DNA of 64,000 nt from Pseudofrankia coriaricola (GTDB lineage: Bacteria; Actinomycetota; Actinomycetes; Frankiales; Frankiaceae): positions 41,659 through 105,658 of the forward strand of contig NZ_MBLO01000249.1 of NCBI RefSeq assembly GCF_001854805.1, given 5' to 3'. A model generated the notes under the pieces. The model ran no database searches. It saw only the letters and a list, made by a program, of their open reading frames with translations, and was not told where the DNA came from. Numbering within the stretch: position 1 is the first letter of the stretch; each line of letters opens with the position of its first letter. A program made the translations under genes and the position numbers. Below are positions 48,596-57,582 of this stretch, in pieces.

Positions 48596-48711
48596 AGGGC
48601 CTCCGGATGCGCGAGGCTTCGCCATGATCGCGCGTCCTTCGGCCTGACCACATGTCTGAAGGGCCTCCGGATGCGCGAGGCTTCGCCATGATCGCGCGTC
48701 CTTCGGCCTGA
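48584..48711. repeat. 64-bp dispersed element, perfect tandem duplicate
   Basis: Two identical 64-bp units (48584-48647, 48648-48711) contain GCGCGAGGCTTCGCCATG followed by ATCGCGCG, the core also seen at 10913, 13669 and 21645 in the opposite orientation. The first unit holds the last codons and stop of the thiolase-like gene. Confidence 0.93.
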
Positions 48712-48750
48712 CCAGCGGTCCGAACCCCACGCACCCGCCCGGAGGCACCC

Positions 48751-49980
48751 GTGGCCACCACCCCCAACCCGACCGTCAGCGAGGCCGCCCTCGACCCGAG
48801 CCTGTTCCTGCCCGAGCCGGCACCCCGCGAGGTCCGTTACACGATCATCTCGGTCGACGACCACGTCGTGGAGCCGCCGCACCTGTTCGCCGGGCGCGTC
48901 CCGGCCCAGTTCGCGGACGCGGCGCCGCGGATCGTCGAGACGGAGCGCGGCCACCAGGTCTGGCTGTTCGAGGACCAGCGGTTCACCCAGGTCGGCATGA
49001 ACGCCGTCGCCGGCCGGCGGCCCGATTCGGTGAAGGTCGAGCCGTTCCGGTTCGAGTACATGCGTCCCGGCTGCTACGACATCGACGCCCGCGTGCGGGA
49101 CATGGACGTGAGCGGGGTGTGGGCGTCGGTGAACTTCCCGTCGCAGATCACCGGGTTCTGCGGCCGGGTGTTCTTCGGCGCCCGCGACCAGGAGCTGGGT
49201 CTTGCCTGCGTGCGGGCCTGGAACGACTGGCTGTACGAGGAGTGGTTCCAGGCCTACCCCGAGCGGGTCGTCCCGATGGGCATCACCCACCTGTCCGACC
49301 CGGCGCTCGCCGTCGCCGAGATCCGGCGGAACGCCGCCCGCGGGTTCACCGCCGTCACCTTCCCGGAGCGCCCGCACAACATCGGCCTGCCGTCGCTGTG
49401 GGACCGCGGCCACTGGGACCCGATCATCCAGGCCTGCGTCGACACGGACACCGTCATCACCCTGCACGTCGGCAGCGCCGGCCTCTCGGAGAAGCCACCG
49501 GGCGCGCCCGGCCTGCAGCTCGGTTCGACGCTGTTCGGCCAGGCGTCGCTCACCGCCTGCGCCGAATGGCTGTGGTCGGAGTACCCGGCCCGCTTCCCGA
49601 CCCTGAGGATCGCGATGAGCGAGGGCGGGATCGGCTGGGTCGCGATGCTGCTCGACCGCCTCGACAACATCGTCGACCGGTCCGGCTACGGCCTTGGCTG
49701 GGAACTGCGCCCCGCCGAGGTGCTGCGCCGCAACTTCTGGTTCTGCACGATCGACGACCCGTCGACGATCGACACCCGCCACCGGATCGGCGTCGAGAAC
49801 ATCATGGTCGAGACCGACTACCCGCACGGCGACGGCACCTGGCCAGACACCCAGCAGGTCATCGCCGACGCCTGGGGCCACATCCCGCCCGCCGAGATCC
49901 GGGCGATGTGCAGCGAGAACGCCGCCGCCCTGTTCCGCCACCCACTGCCACCGACGGTCCTGCCCGCCGACCCGGTCTGA
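48751..49980 (+). CDS. amidohydrolase-2 family protein (paralogue 3)
   Basis: A 409-residue amidohydrolase: ISVDDHVVEPPHLF, LHVGSAG, MSEGGIGWVAMLLDR and VETDYPHGDGTWP. GTG 48751, after the duplicated palindromic element. Together with the proteins at 30859 and 42350 it shows three paralogues in 20 kb, two of them in the same cluster. Confidence 0.86.
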   Translation: MATTPNPTVSEAALDPSLFLPEPAPREVRYTIISVDDHVVEPPHLFAGRVPAQFADAAPRIVETERGHQVWLFEDQRFTQVGMNAVAGRRPDSVKVEPFRFEYMRPGCYDIDARVRDMDVSGVWASVNFPSQITGFCGRVFFGARDQELGLACVRAWNDWLYEEWFQAYPERVVPMGITHLSDPALAVAEIRRNAARGFTAVTFPERPHNIGLPSLWDRGHWDPIIQACVDTDTVITLHVGSAGLSEKPPGAPGLQLGSTLFGQASLTACAEWLWSEYPARFPTLRIAMSEGGIGWVAMLLDRLDNIVDRSGYGLGWELRPAEVLRRNFWFCTIDDPSTIDTRHRIGVENIMVETDYPHGDGTWPDTQQVIADAWGHIPPAEIRAMCSENAAALFRHPLPPTVLPADPV

Positions 49981-50081
49981 AGGCGTTCGCGCTCAGCCCA
50001 CCCCGCGAGGCGCTCTCGTCTGGCCGCCCTGTCCTGAAGGCATTCCTGTCCGGCTGTCCTGTGCTGAAAGGCATTCCCGTG

Positions 50082-50822
50082 ATGTTCGTTCCCACCGCCG
50101 AGAAGCTGATGCCGGAGCTCACCACCCGCGAGGAGATCGCCCTGCTCGCCCGCGCCCTGTGGCGGGAGGGCTACAACGACCACCTGGCCGGCCACGTCAC
50201 CGCGTTACAGCCCGACGGGACCCTGCTGTGCAACCCGTGGCTGGTCCGCTGGGACGAGCTGCGCCCCGAGCAGATCATCCGGATCGACCTGGCCGGCAAC
50301 CTGCTCGAAGGCGACTGGCCGGTCCCGCTCGGCATCCCGCTGCACCTCGCGCTGCACGCCGCCCGCACCGACGTCACCTGGGCCGTCCACAACCACCCGC
50401 TCTACGGCACCGTCTGGGCGGACCTGGGCGAGATCCCGCCGGTCTACGACCAGAGCTCCGCGCTCGGCGGCGGTGGCGACCTGGTCCTCGTCAACGAGTA
50501 CGAGGGCCCCGTCAACGACCTCGCCACCGCCCGCGGCGCGGTCGACGCCCTGCACGGCGGCCACCTCGCGCTGCTCGCCGGCCACGGCGTCTTCGTGCTC
50601 GGCACCTCGGCCCGGGCGCTGTTCCAGCGCGCCGTCGCGCTCGAGCAGCGCTGCCAGCGTGCCTGGCACGTCCGCGCCCTCGGCGCCACCCCGGCGCAGG
50701 TGCTGCCGGCCGGCTTCCTTAACCACATGAAGAACTCCGACGGCAACGGCTTCATCGGCTTCTGGGAGTCCGCCGTCCGCGCCGAGCTCCGCGCCGACCC
50801 CACCCTCCTCGACACCCACTGA
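50082..50822 (+). CDS. class II aldolase/adducin family protein
   Basis: A 246-residue protein: AGHVTALQPDG, VHNHPLYG with two zinc-type His, and LLAGHGVFVLG with the third. GAAAGG lies before GTG 50079/ATG 50082. These enzymes cleave or epimerise sugar phosphates, but many actinobacterial members in degradation clusters act on other hydroxy-acids. Last gene of the cluster; the 100 bp before it has three related CTGAAGGC-TTC motifs. Confidence 0.84.
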   Translation: MFVPTAEKLMPELTTREEIALLARALWREGYNDHLAGHVTALQPDGTLLCNPWLVRWDELRPEQIIRIDLAGNLLEGDWPVPLGIPLHLALHAARTDVTWAVHNHPLYGTVWADLGEIPPVYDQSSALGGGGDLVLVNEYEGPVNDLATARGAVDALHGGHLALLAGHGVFVLGTSARALFQRAVALEQRCQRAWHVRALGATPAQVLPAGFLNHMKNSDGNGFIGFWESAVRAELRADPTLLDTH

Positions 50823-50981
50823 CCCTTGTCGCCTGCCTGGCCGCGCTGCTCGGCGGTTACGCCGATCGACCTTTGGTCGACTCCTGACACCCACCCGCCA
50901 AGCGGGCCCTGCCCTGCCGAAGTGGTGGAGAGAAGCTCCGCGGGGTCAGGAGCCCGCGCGGGGCGCTCTTGCCGTGGGCCG

Positions 50982-51872
50982 TCAGGCCAGGAGTCGTGCG
51001 GCGAGTTCCTGCCACTGCCCGATCGGCGGGGTCGCAGGTTCGGCCGTGAGGACGTAGAGGCTCACGTGGTCGGCGCCGGCGTCGAAGTGTGCTGTGACGC
51101 GGTGCGTGATGTCGTTTGCGGTCCCGCGGGCGATCAGCGCGTCGACAAGCCGGTCGTTCAGTGAGTCAACGTCTTCGAACCCCAGCTCCTGCAGCAGTGC
51201 GCGACGGTTGGGCAGCGCTGCGGCGGCGTAGGTTCGGGCCAGATCGGCTGAGTGCGACCCGGCCGCATCCAGGATGACGAACTGGGTGACGGCCAGCAGC
51301 GCGTCGGGGCCGAGCACGGCTCTGGACCTTGCGGTGCACTCGGCCGGCATGCCCATCTGGTGCGCGCCCCAGGCCCGACGGCCCGCGAGTTCGAGCATGT
51401 CGGGATCCAGCACGGACAGGATCCGACGCGGCGCACCCGACATTTCCGGAGCGGGCGGCGGACCGAACGGGGCGGCGTCCACTGCGTCCAGGTAGCCGCT
51501 CATGGTCTCCGGTGCCGGGCCGTAGAGGTGGCCGCGGACGTCGTGGGCGAGGGTGGGATGGCTTTCCCAGAGCCCGAGCAGGAAACGTCCTGGGAACGCC
51601 TCGTCGAGGGTCCGCTGCGCTGCGGCGGTGGTCACCGCGTCGCGGGCATAGATGTCGGCGGCGCCCGCGGCCACCGTGATCCGCTGGGTGGCCGACAGCA
51701 GGATCCCGGCTTGTGCCATGGCTTCCCTGCCGGTCGTCTCCGGGAACCACAGGGCTCCGTAGCCGAAGTCCTCGATCGCCGTCGCGGCGGTGCGGACGTC
51801 GGCCATCGGGTAGCTGTCGAGGTCGCCGGCCCAGATCCCGATCCGCCCGAGGTCGGGCTTCGGGCTGTTCAT
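50982..51872 (-). CDS. LLM-class F420-dependent oxidoreductase
   Basis: A 296-residue TIGR03620-type oxidoreductase related to the protein at 9819: RIGIWAGDLDSYP, GALWFPETTGREA, RFLLGLWESHPTL, and AGADHVSLYVL. Its ATG overlaps the NmrA stop by 4 nt, so it is translationally coupled to that gene and under the divergent promoter at 52866-52894. Confidence 0.84.
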   Translation of the reverse strand: MNSPKPDLGRIGIWAGDLDSYPMADVRTAATAIEDFGYGALWFPETTGREAMAQAGILLSATQRITVAAGAADIYARDAVTTAAAQRTLDEAFPGRFLLGLWESHPTLAHDVRGHLYGPAPETMSGYLDAVDAAPFGPPPAPEMSGAPRRILSVLDPDMLELAGRRAWGAHQMGMPAECTARSRAVLGPDALLAVTQFVILDAAGSHSADLARTYAAAALPNRRALLQELGFEDVDSLNDRLVDALIARGTANDITHRVTAHFDAGADHVSLYVLTAEPATPPIGQWQELAARLLA

Positions 51873-52792
51873 GCGTCCTGCTTCTCGGCGCGCTGGGCGG
51901 CGAGGAACGCGCTGATCTGGGCTCCGCCGGTCCGGGTGAGCCAGGTGCGCAGGTCCATCAGGCCGGGGTGAATCTGCCGGACGGCTGGGATGTCGGCCTG
52001 GTAGCCGCCGGCGTTGAGCCATTCGTTGGCGAACGCGAAGTCCTCGCTGACCTGGCGGACCGTCTCGATCGGGATCTGGACGTAGGGCAGCGGGCAGCCG
52101 ATCTCCTCGGCGATGGCTGCGGCGATCTGCAGCGGCGTCAGCCGGTCTCCAGCCAGCTCGATCTGTCGGCCGATCCAGTCCTGCGGCCGGGCGAAGGCCA
52201 GCGCGGCGAACACGCCGACGTCGTCGACGGCCATGATCTGTTGCGGGACGTCCGGTATCAGAGGGCTGGCCAGGGTGCCGTTGTGCAGGTGGTATCCGCC
52301 GGTGTAGTTCTCCATGAACGAGACTGGCCGCAGGATCGTCGCGGGCAGGCCGAGCCCGGCGATGCGCTGCTCGATCCGCCACTTGCTCACCAGGTTCTGC
52401 GGCAGCATCTCGGTTTCGTGGCGGCCGGCACCGCTGACCGAGGTGAAGACGAAGTGCGCGATGTCGGCGGCGTGCGCGGCTTCTGCGACATTGATGCCCC
52501 AGCGGACTTCGTCTTCTGCGGTGAAGTTCGGCGCGGTGCCCGGCGAGCCGACAGTGGGCTGGACGCTGAACACGCCGTAAGCGCCCTCGATCGCGGCGTT
52601 CAGGGAGGCGACGTCGTCCATCTCGGCGCGGATGACCTGTGCCCCCGCTTTCGCCAGTGCCGCCGACCGCTCGCTGCCCGGATCGCGGGTCAGCGCCCGC
52701 ACCTTCCAGCCGTCGGCCAGCAGTTGCGCCGTCACGACGCCGCCCTGCAGACCGGTCGCCCCTACCACCGCGATGATCTTTTCTGTTTGCAC
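51869..52792 (-). CDS. NmrA-like NAD(P)-binding oxidoreductase
   Basis: A 307-residue atypical SDR: IIAVVGATGLQGG dinucleotide motif, VRALTRDPGS, VFTSVSGAGRHET and MAVDDVGVFAA. GTG 52792 follows GGGAGAGATC. NmrA-type proteins sense redox ratio or reduce quinones or enones. Its partners are the F420 oxidoreductase downstream and the divergent TetR. Confidence 0.87.
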   Translation of the reverse strand: MQTEKIIAVVGATGLQGGVVTAQLLADGWKVRALTRDPGSERSAALAKAGAQVIRAEMDDVASLNAAIEGAYGVFSVQPTVGSPGTAPNFTAEDEVRWGINVAEAAHAADIAHFVFTSVSGAGRHETEMLPQNLVSKWRIEQRIAGLGLPATILRPVSFMENYTGGYHLHNGTLASPLIPDVPQQIMAVDDVGVFAALAFARPQDWIGRQIELAGDRLTPLQIAAAIAEEIGCPLPYVQIPIETVRQVSEDFAFANEWLNAGGYQADIPAVRQIHPGLMDLRTWLTRTGGAQISAFLAAQRAEKQDA

Positions 52793-52843
52793 GATCTCTC
52801 CCGGAACTCCTGAGGGAAGGCGGGCCCGCCCGATAAGTGGGGT

Positions 52844-52889
52844 GCCACCCCGTTTGCTGTGGAGTACTATATGGAGGGCCACCCCGTTT
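52844..52889. promoter_or_regulatory. two direct repeats GCCACCCCGTTT, probable TetR operator
   Basis: Identical 12-mers at 52844-52855 and 52878-52889, 34 bp apart. The second overlaps the leftward promoter spacer and -35 edge, and the first adds a GGGGTG/CACCCC inverted repeat. Repression by the divergent TetR is expected. Confidence 0.6.
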
Positions 52890-52894
52890 AGCAA
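52866..52894 (-). promoter_or_regulatory. sigma-70-like promoter for NmrA operon
   Basis: Reading leftward: -35 TTGCTA (52894-52889), 17-nt spacer, -10 TATAGT (52871-52866), 74 bp before the NmrA start. This is one of the few AT-rich spots around. Confidence 0.65.
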
Positions 52895-52908
52895 TCCCTG
52901 GAGTTCCC

Positions 52909-53526
52909 GTGCCTGGAGGCGACACCGCACCAGCCCCGGCAGAGCGCGGCATGCGCGCTGACGCCCGCCGCAACCGCGGCCGGATCCTCGCCGCCGCCGA
53001 GGCCGCCATCGCCCGCGACGGTGTGGACGCGTCGCTGGAGGAGATCGCCCGCCAAGCCGGAGTCGGCTCGGCGACGCTGCACAGGCACTTCCCGTCCCGT
53101 CAGTCCCTGTTGGAGTCGGTCTTCCGTGGCCGGGTCGAGACGCTGTGCGCGAAGGCGGGCGACTTCGCCGCCGAATTCGACCCCGCAACCGCGCTGTTCA
53201 CCTGGCTACGGGCGGTGGGGACGCACGCCGCCGCCAACCGAGGACTGGCCCCGTCCCTGATGCGCGGCGCCCGCGACGGCAACGGCGCCGGCGACCCGAC
53301 GCTGGGAACCACCTGCCACACGATGATCATCAATGCCGGCGGGATGCTGCTCGATGAGGCGGTCCGGACGCATGCGGTACGTTCCGGCATCGTCATCACC
53401 GACCTGCTCAAACTCGTCGGCGCCATCTCCCTGGCCGCCGAGCTGGAACCTGATGGCGCGACCCAGGCCGACCGGCTGATCACCCTCGCCTTCGACGGCG
53501 TGCGCGCTACGCGTCCTTCGCCCTGA
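52909..53526 (+). CDS. TetR-family regulator
   Basis: A 205-residue TetR: RRNRGRILAAAEAAIARDGVDASLEEIARQAGVGSATLHRHFPSRQSLLESVF is a complete HTH (about residues 19-70), followed by a helical domain. GTG 52909 with GGAG 6 nt upstream. It is divergent from the NmrA/F420 pair and likely represses it. Confidence 0.88.
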   Translation: MPGGDTAPAPAERGMRADARRNRGRILAAAEAAIARDGVDASLEEIARQAGVGSATLHRHFPSRQSLLESVFRGRVETLCAKAGDFAAEFDPATALFTWLRAVGTHAAANRGLAPSLMRGARDGNGAGDPTLGTTCHTMIINAGGMLLDEAVRTHAVRSGIVITDLLKLVGAISLAAELEPDGATQADRLITLAFDGVRATRPSP

Positions 53527-53590
53527 TCCCACTGGATCCCGAGCCGGTTGGCCAAGCACGGTCAATTTTGAAGACTCATCATGGCCGGCC

Positions 53591-53610
53591 TCATGATCTG
53601 GTGCGATGTT
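53591..53610 (+). repeat. third copy of TCATGATCTGGTG motif
   Basis: TCATGATCTGGTGCGATGTT matches both arms of the inverted repeat at 16168-16226. It lies 33 bp before the recombinase start and could be part of an attachment or regulatory site. Confidence 0.55.
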
Positions 53611-53642
53611 CGGAGCCCTGTCGAGGGATCTAAAATACTCAT

Positions 53643-55457
53643 ATGACGGATATGGCGGATGGCCAGGTTGACGGTGTCGTCGTCGACGGGGCGACGGGGG
53701 CGCGGCGGCCGGTCGTGCGCCGTCCGGGTAGGGCCACGCGAGCAGTCACCTATCCCGCGTTCCGCAGCTACGACGGGGCGACGGTCCGGCCTGGTACGCG
53801 GCCGATCTGGCTGTACCTGCGTCTGTCGCGGTATCACCGGGACGGGTGGGACGCGATCGAACGCCAGCGGATCGACCTGACGCGCAAGCTCGACGCCGAG
53901 GGCTGTTGGACGATCATGGGTGAGTATGTCGACAACGACTCCGCCAGCGCGTCAGCAGCCCGGAACCGTAAGGGTTGGCATGCGCTGAACGCCGCGATCG
54001 ACGCCGGCCAGGTCACCGCGGTGGCGTTCTGGAAGTTGGACCGGACCAATCGGATCGCCGCGCGGTGTATCGAGTGGATCGCGCATTGCCAGGCGCAGCG
54101 GGTGATGCTGGTATCGCATCAGGACTCGTCCGACGAGCTGAACACGGCAACGGCCGGGGCGAAGCTGGTGTCCGGGATCAAGGCGCTTCTGGCCGAGGTC
54201 GAGACGGACACGATGAGTGAGCGGCAGCGCAGCGCGAAGCGGCACACCGCCGAGGCCGGGTTCCACCATGGCGGCATGCTTCCGTTCGGCTGGATGTCCG
54301 GCCCTCGCGAGGTCGACGAGCTGGGACGGCGCGGTGTGCGTCTGGTGGCGCATCCGGTGGAGTTCGCGGCGTCGGAAGCCGCGGTGGCGATGGTGTTGGA
54401 GGGCAAGAGCCTCAGTGACATCGCGGACCGGTGGAGGGCCGAGTTCGGCATCACGGCAGCCGACGGGGGTCGGATGTCACAGGCCAGCATTCGCCGGTTC
54501 CTGGTCTCGCCCCGGATGATCGGCTACCGGATGCGGCAGGTCCCGGAACACCAGCGCGGCGTGAAGATCAACCTGTTGGACTATGTCGCGCTGGACGCGA
54601 ACGGCGACCCGGTCATCAGCCAGCCGCCGGTGTGCGACAGGCCGACGTGGCTACGGATGGTCCGTGAACTGGAGGCCCGCAGCACGGCGAAGGCGGCGAC
54701 GCGGCAGCCGTGGGGGGCGCATGGCTGGCTGCTGACCGGGTTGGTCCACTGCGGCACGTGCGGTGGCCGGCTGTATGGCCACGAGGCGGCGCACCGGCGG
54801 GTGGACGGGACCGTGGTGCGCCGGTACGCGTACCAGTGTCAGGCCAACCGTCGCCACGGCGCGGGAACCTGCGCCCAGCCGGCCAGGGTGCCCGCCGAGC
54901 AGGCGGAGGTGTTCGTGACGGGGTGGCTGTTCGCGTTCCTGACCGATGACCGGTTGGCGAAGGTCCGCGCCGAGCAGGCCGCCCGCCAGGCCGCCACCCC
55001 CACCGGCAGTCTGTTGGCCGAGCTGGACGAGACCCGGGCCGAACGCGACACCCTGATCGCCCAGCAGGACGGCGGTACCTACAAGGGCAAGATGGTCGCC
55101 GTCCTCCTCGGGATGATCGCCGACGTCCAGGAGCGCGTCGACAAGCTGGAAGCCCAGCTCGACACCGCCACCGTCATCGAGGGCCTGCCGGTCGCCTCTC
55201 ACGCCGACCTTGCACGCCAGTGGCCGGACATGACCCTGGCGCAGCGACGGCGCCTGCTGGCCCGCGTGATCGACCGCATCGACGTCACAGCGGACCATCA
55301 ACTACCGGTCGAGGATCGGGTGTGCGTCAGGCCGCATCCGCAGCTTGGACCCGCCGACCGACCCATCGATGATCGCGACCAGATCCCGGGCCACCTCATC
55401 CGGCAACGGCCCGCAGCAACCGCAGCCCGACGACCCGCCAGCCAGCCCGCCACGTAG
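53643..55457 (+). CDS. large serine recombinase
   Basis: A 604-residue site-specific recombinase. The resolvase domain contains the probable catalytic Ser62 in YLRLSRYH, then IERQR and AFWKLDR; the Recombinase domain spans about residues 215-330 (RRFLVSPRMIGYR); a zinc ribbon follows (CGTCGG near 370, YQC and GTC later), then a coiled coil (about 430-520). Such enzymes integrate phages or integrative elements at att sites. ATG 53643 start. It marks the left side of the mobile region. Confidence 0.9.
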   Translation: MTDMADGQVDGVVVDGATGARRPVVRRPGRATRAVTYPAFRSYDGATVRPGTRPIWLYLRLSRYHRDGWDAIERQRIDLTRKLDAEGCWTIMGEYVDNDSASASAARNRKGWHALNAAIDAGQVTAVAFWKLDRTNRIAARCIEWIAHCQAQRVMLVSHQDSSDELNTATAGAKLVSGIKALLAEVETDTMSERQRSAKRHTAEAGFHHGGMLPFGWMSGPREVDELGRRGVRLVAHPVEFAASEAAVAMVLEGKSLSDIADRWRAEFGITAADGGRMSQASIRRFLVSPRMIGYRMRQVPEHQRGVKINLLDYVALDANGDPVISQPPVCDRPTWLRMVRELEARSTAKAATRQPWGAHGWLLTGLVHCGTCGGRLYGHEAAHRRVDGTVVRRYAYQCQANRRHGAGTCAQPARVPAEQAEVFVTGWLFAFLTDDRLAKVRAEQAARQAATPTGSLLAELDETRAERDTLIAQQDGGTYKGKMVAVLLGMIADVQERVDKLEAQLDTATVIEGLPVASHADLARQWPDMTLAQRRRLLARVIDRIDVTADHQLPVEDRVCVRPHPQLGPADRPIDDRDQIPGHLIRQRPAATAARRPASQPAT

Positions 55458-55480
55458 TCCGCCCGCGCCGAGGCAGGTAC

Positions 55481-55795
55481 CTAGGTCGGAACTGTCACCT
55501 GCACGCCGTCCGGTTCCGCGGAACCGAGCCCCGCCGACACCGCGCCGGTCGCACCGTACTGACGGCCCGTTTCGGATCTTGCCGGGAGGCGGTCCCACCC
55601 GCCCACCCCCACCGGTCGCGCGCACTCCTCCGCGACCACCACAGCAGGGACAGACAACGAGACGGAACCTGCGGTACTCGCCATCTCGACGGTCACGTGC
55701 CTCGTCAGGTCCGCTGCGCCGGTCGCTTGTTCGTGGTCGTCGAAGGGCAGCGAGATCTGTCCGGCCAACGGCTCCGCCCCGCGCCGCCGGTTCAC
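55481..55795 (-). CDS. possible hypothetical protein
   Basis: A 104-residue open frame from GTG 55795, whose start overlaps the stop of the frame upstream (GTGA). The start has a QISLPFDD segment, the rest is Val/Ala/Gly rich with no known motif. The coupling and third-position GC are the only arguments for a real gene. Confidence 0.3.
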   Translation of the reverse strand: MNRRRGAEPLAGQISLPFDDHEQATGAADLTRHVTVEMASTAGSVSLSVPAVVVAEECARPVGVGGWDRLPARSETGRQYGATGAVSAGLGSAEPDGVQVTVPT

Positions 55796-56100
55796 GGCCC
55801 CGCCCCGGAGGCGTCCTCAGCCCCAGCCGGATCACGGCCATGTCCGGCACAACGCCACTGCCCGACGACCAGCGTTCGCGGGTCGCCGTCGGGACGGCCG
55901 AACGCATCGAGCACCACCGGCCCGCCATCGCCATCTATGCCGAGCGGACGGCCCGACAGGGCAGCCGCCAACAGCCGTGCCCAGCGACGGCGCACGGTCC
56001 GCACGGCGCCGAACGTCGTCGAGTACTTCCGCGACTTCGACAACCAGTGCCCGCAGCAAAACGGCGAAGTGCAGAGCGAATGGTGACCTGGGTCATGCAC
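55792..56100 (-). CDS. possible hypothetical protein
   Basis: A 102-residue open frame with an Arg-rich helix (RTVRRRWARLLAAAL) and a WRCAGHG segment. The first 32 codons overlap the direct repeat at 56051-56095, so an internal GTG at 56004 (70 residues) is more plausible. It could be a degenerate mobile-element gene. Confidence 0.3.
   Translation of the reverse strand: MHDPGHHSLCTSPFCCGHWLSKSRKYSTTFGAVRTVRRRWARLLAAALSGRPLGIDGDGGPVVLDAFGRPDGDPRTLVVGQWRCAGHGRDPAGAEDASGAGP
56051..56095. repeat. imperfect direct repeat, left copy
   Basis: CCGCAGCAAAACGGC followed by a diverged part with GAATGG. The second copy is at 57583-57628, on the other side of the DUF2510 gene. In the plus frame both encode PQQNG...SEW. 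Confidence 0.65.
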
Positions 56101-56299
56101 ACGCGGCTGCTGCAGCGCGTTCGCTGAGGCGGTCGGCGCTCGCTGGACGACGGCGGCGCCAACGCTACTGCCTCATCAGCCCTGAGCATCAGTGCGAGCC
56201 GCTCGCCGTCGCGGCGGTTCCCACAAGTCGACACCGCCGAGCAGAGTTCGCACATCGATGCCGCCCACGACGGTGCTCGCTTCGCTCCATAATTGCCCG

Positions 56300-57487
56300 A
56301 TGGTTCGTCTGCTCAGCGTGTGGACTGGCCCAAGCATCCAACGACTTCGGTCTCTGTGGCCGCCCGACCGCGCCTTACCGACGGTGCTGCCTTCGACGAT
56401 CGGCCTCATCGGCCTCATGATCACGAGCCTGATGACGATGGGCGATCCGGGGGGTGAGGGGCCGGCCGCATCCGGGCACGCGTCGGTCAGCCTCCACCTC
56501 GACTCACGTGGCGGCGCCGTGCTCGAGGTCTGGCTCGACGACGAAGCCGACTGGCACAAGACCAGGACGGTCGCCCAGTCGGTTGCCCGGCTGATCCTGG
56601 CCGAGCCGCGAGAGACGCTCCCCAGAATCGTCGATCCCGATGGCGGCCCGCTGCTCCGAAACGGCGGGTGGTGGGCTGCTGAGACACGGTTGGACGACGT
56701 CTACCCGCGGACGCCGGAACCGGCCTTCACCTTCGATCCCACCACGGTGGTGACGGGCCTGCGCGGGCTCGGCTACCACTGGGTTGACCTGGAGATCTCC
56801 AGCCCCTGGCCGGCGACGGCGCGGTGGTCGCGGCAGCCGAACGACGACGGGAACTACTTCGTCCCCGCACCCACCTGGTCGTGGTCGGACGTCGCAGCCG
56901 TCGGCCCGATCCCCACCGGCCAGCTCACGATGCACCCGGACGACGCGGCCACCGGCGACCACGCCTCCGCCACCTACCGGGACCCCTCGGTGGGCTCGCC
57001 GCCACCGCCGTGGCTCGCGCCGGGGGCGGCGAGCACCGCACTGATACTGACGGTGCTTGGCGCGGCGTTCTGGCGCCGCCAACCGATCGTGCCCCTGGTA
57101 GCGATCGTGGTCGCGTACATCGGCCTGCTGATCGCCTGCTTCACCTACCCGCTGCCGTCGGACCGCGCCGACCTTGCGGGACCGCACGCCGAAGCCCTGC
57201 GGGAGTGGATCGCGGCGACGCCGGACGTCGGCGTGACCACCCTGATCCTGGACCTGCTGATCTTCATACTGCTGGTCGCCGCCTCGGTGAATCGCGGCTA
57301 CCACCCCGTCCGACGACCCGTGTTCCACCCGCCGCCGGGCTGGCCGCGGCCGCCGGACGACTGGGTTCCCTATCCAGGCTGGTACCCCGACCCCGCCTGG
57401 CCGAAGGCACCCTACGGCTGGCAGCTCTGGCGCCCCCGCAGGCAGGCGCCCGACCCGGCGCGGTCGCGATCAGGCCACGTCCCCTGA
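56300..57487 (+). CDS. membrane protein with C-terminal DUF2510 segment
   Basis: A 395-residue protein. A hydrophobic stretch near residues 30-50 could be an anchor; the middle 200 residues are soluble; two membrane helices follow (about 245-290 and 315-335); the end (PYPGWYPDPAWPKAPYGWQLW) matches DUF2510. The exact start is uncertain: ATG 56300 is chosen because the sequence before it is encoded by repeat-like DNA. Function unknown. It is bracketed by imperfect direct repeats, which suggests it arrived as a unit. Confidence 0.6.
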   Translation: MVRLLSVWTGPSIQRLRSLWPPDRALPTVLPSTIGLIGLMITSLMTMGDPGGEGPAASGHASVSLHLDSRGGAVLEVWLDDEADWHKTRTVAQSVARLILAEPRETLPRIVDPDGGPLLRNGGWWAAETRLDDVYPRTPEPAFTFDPTTVVTGLRGLGYHWVDLEISSPWPATARWSRQPNDDGNYFVPAPTWSWSDVAAVGPIPTGQLTMHPDDAATGDHASATYRDPSVGSPPPPWLAPGAASTALILTVLGAAFWRRQPIVPLVAIVVAYIGLLIACFTYPLPSDRADLAGPHAEALREWIAATPDVGVTTLILDLLIFILLVAASVNRGYHPVRRPVFHPPPGWPRPPDDWVPYPGWYPDPAWPKAPYGWQLWRPRRQAPDPARSRSGHVP

Positions 57488-57582
57488 GGTGGGTCGACGG
57501 ACGATCGTCCCCTTGATCTCTTCAGCGTGCCGGGTTCTGGTCACGCGGTGAGGGCTTCCGGAGCACTGTCATCGGCCACAGA

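Larger units (their letters stand above)
55458..56299. other. region with weak leftward open frames and a repeat
   Basis: About 840 bp between the recombinase and the DUF2510 gene. It contains a possible coupled leftward gene pair (55481-56100) and one copy of the QNG-encoding repeat at 56051-56095. No confident gene. Confidence 0.45.
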
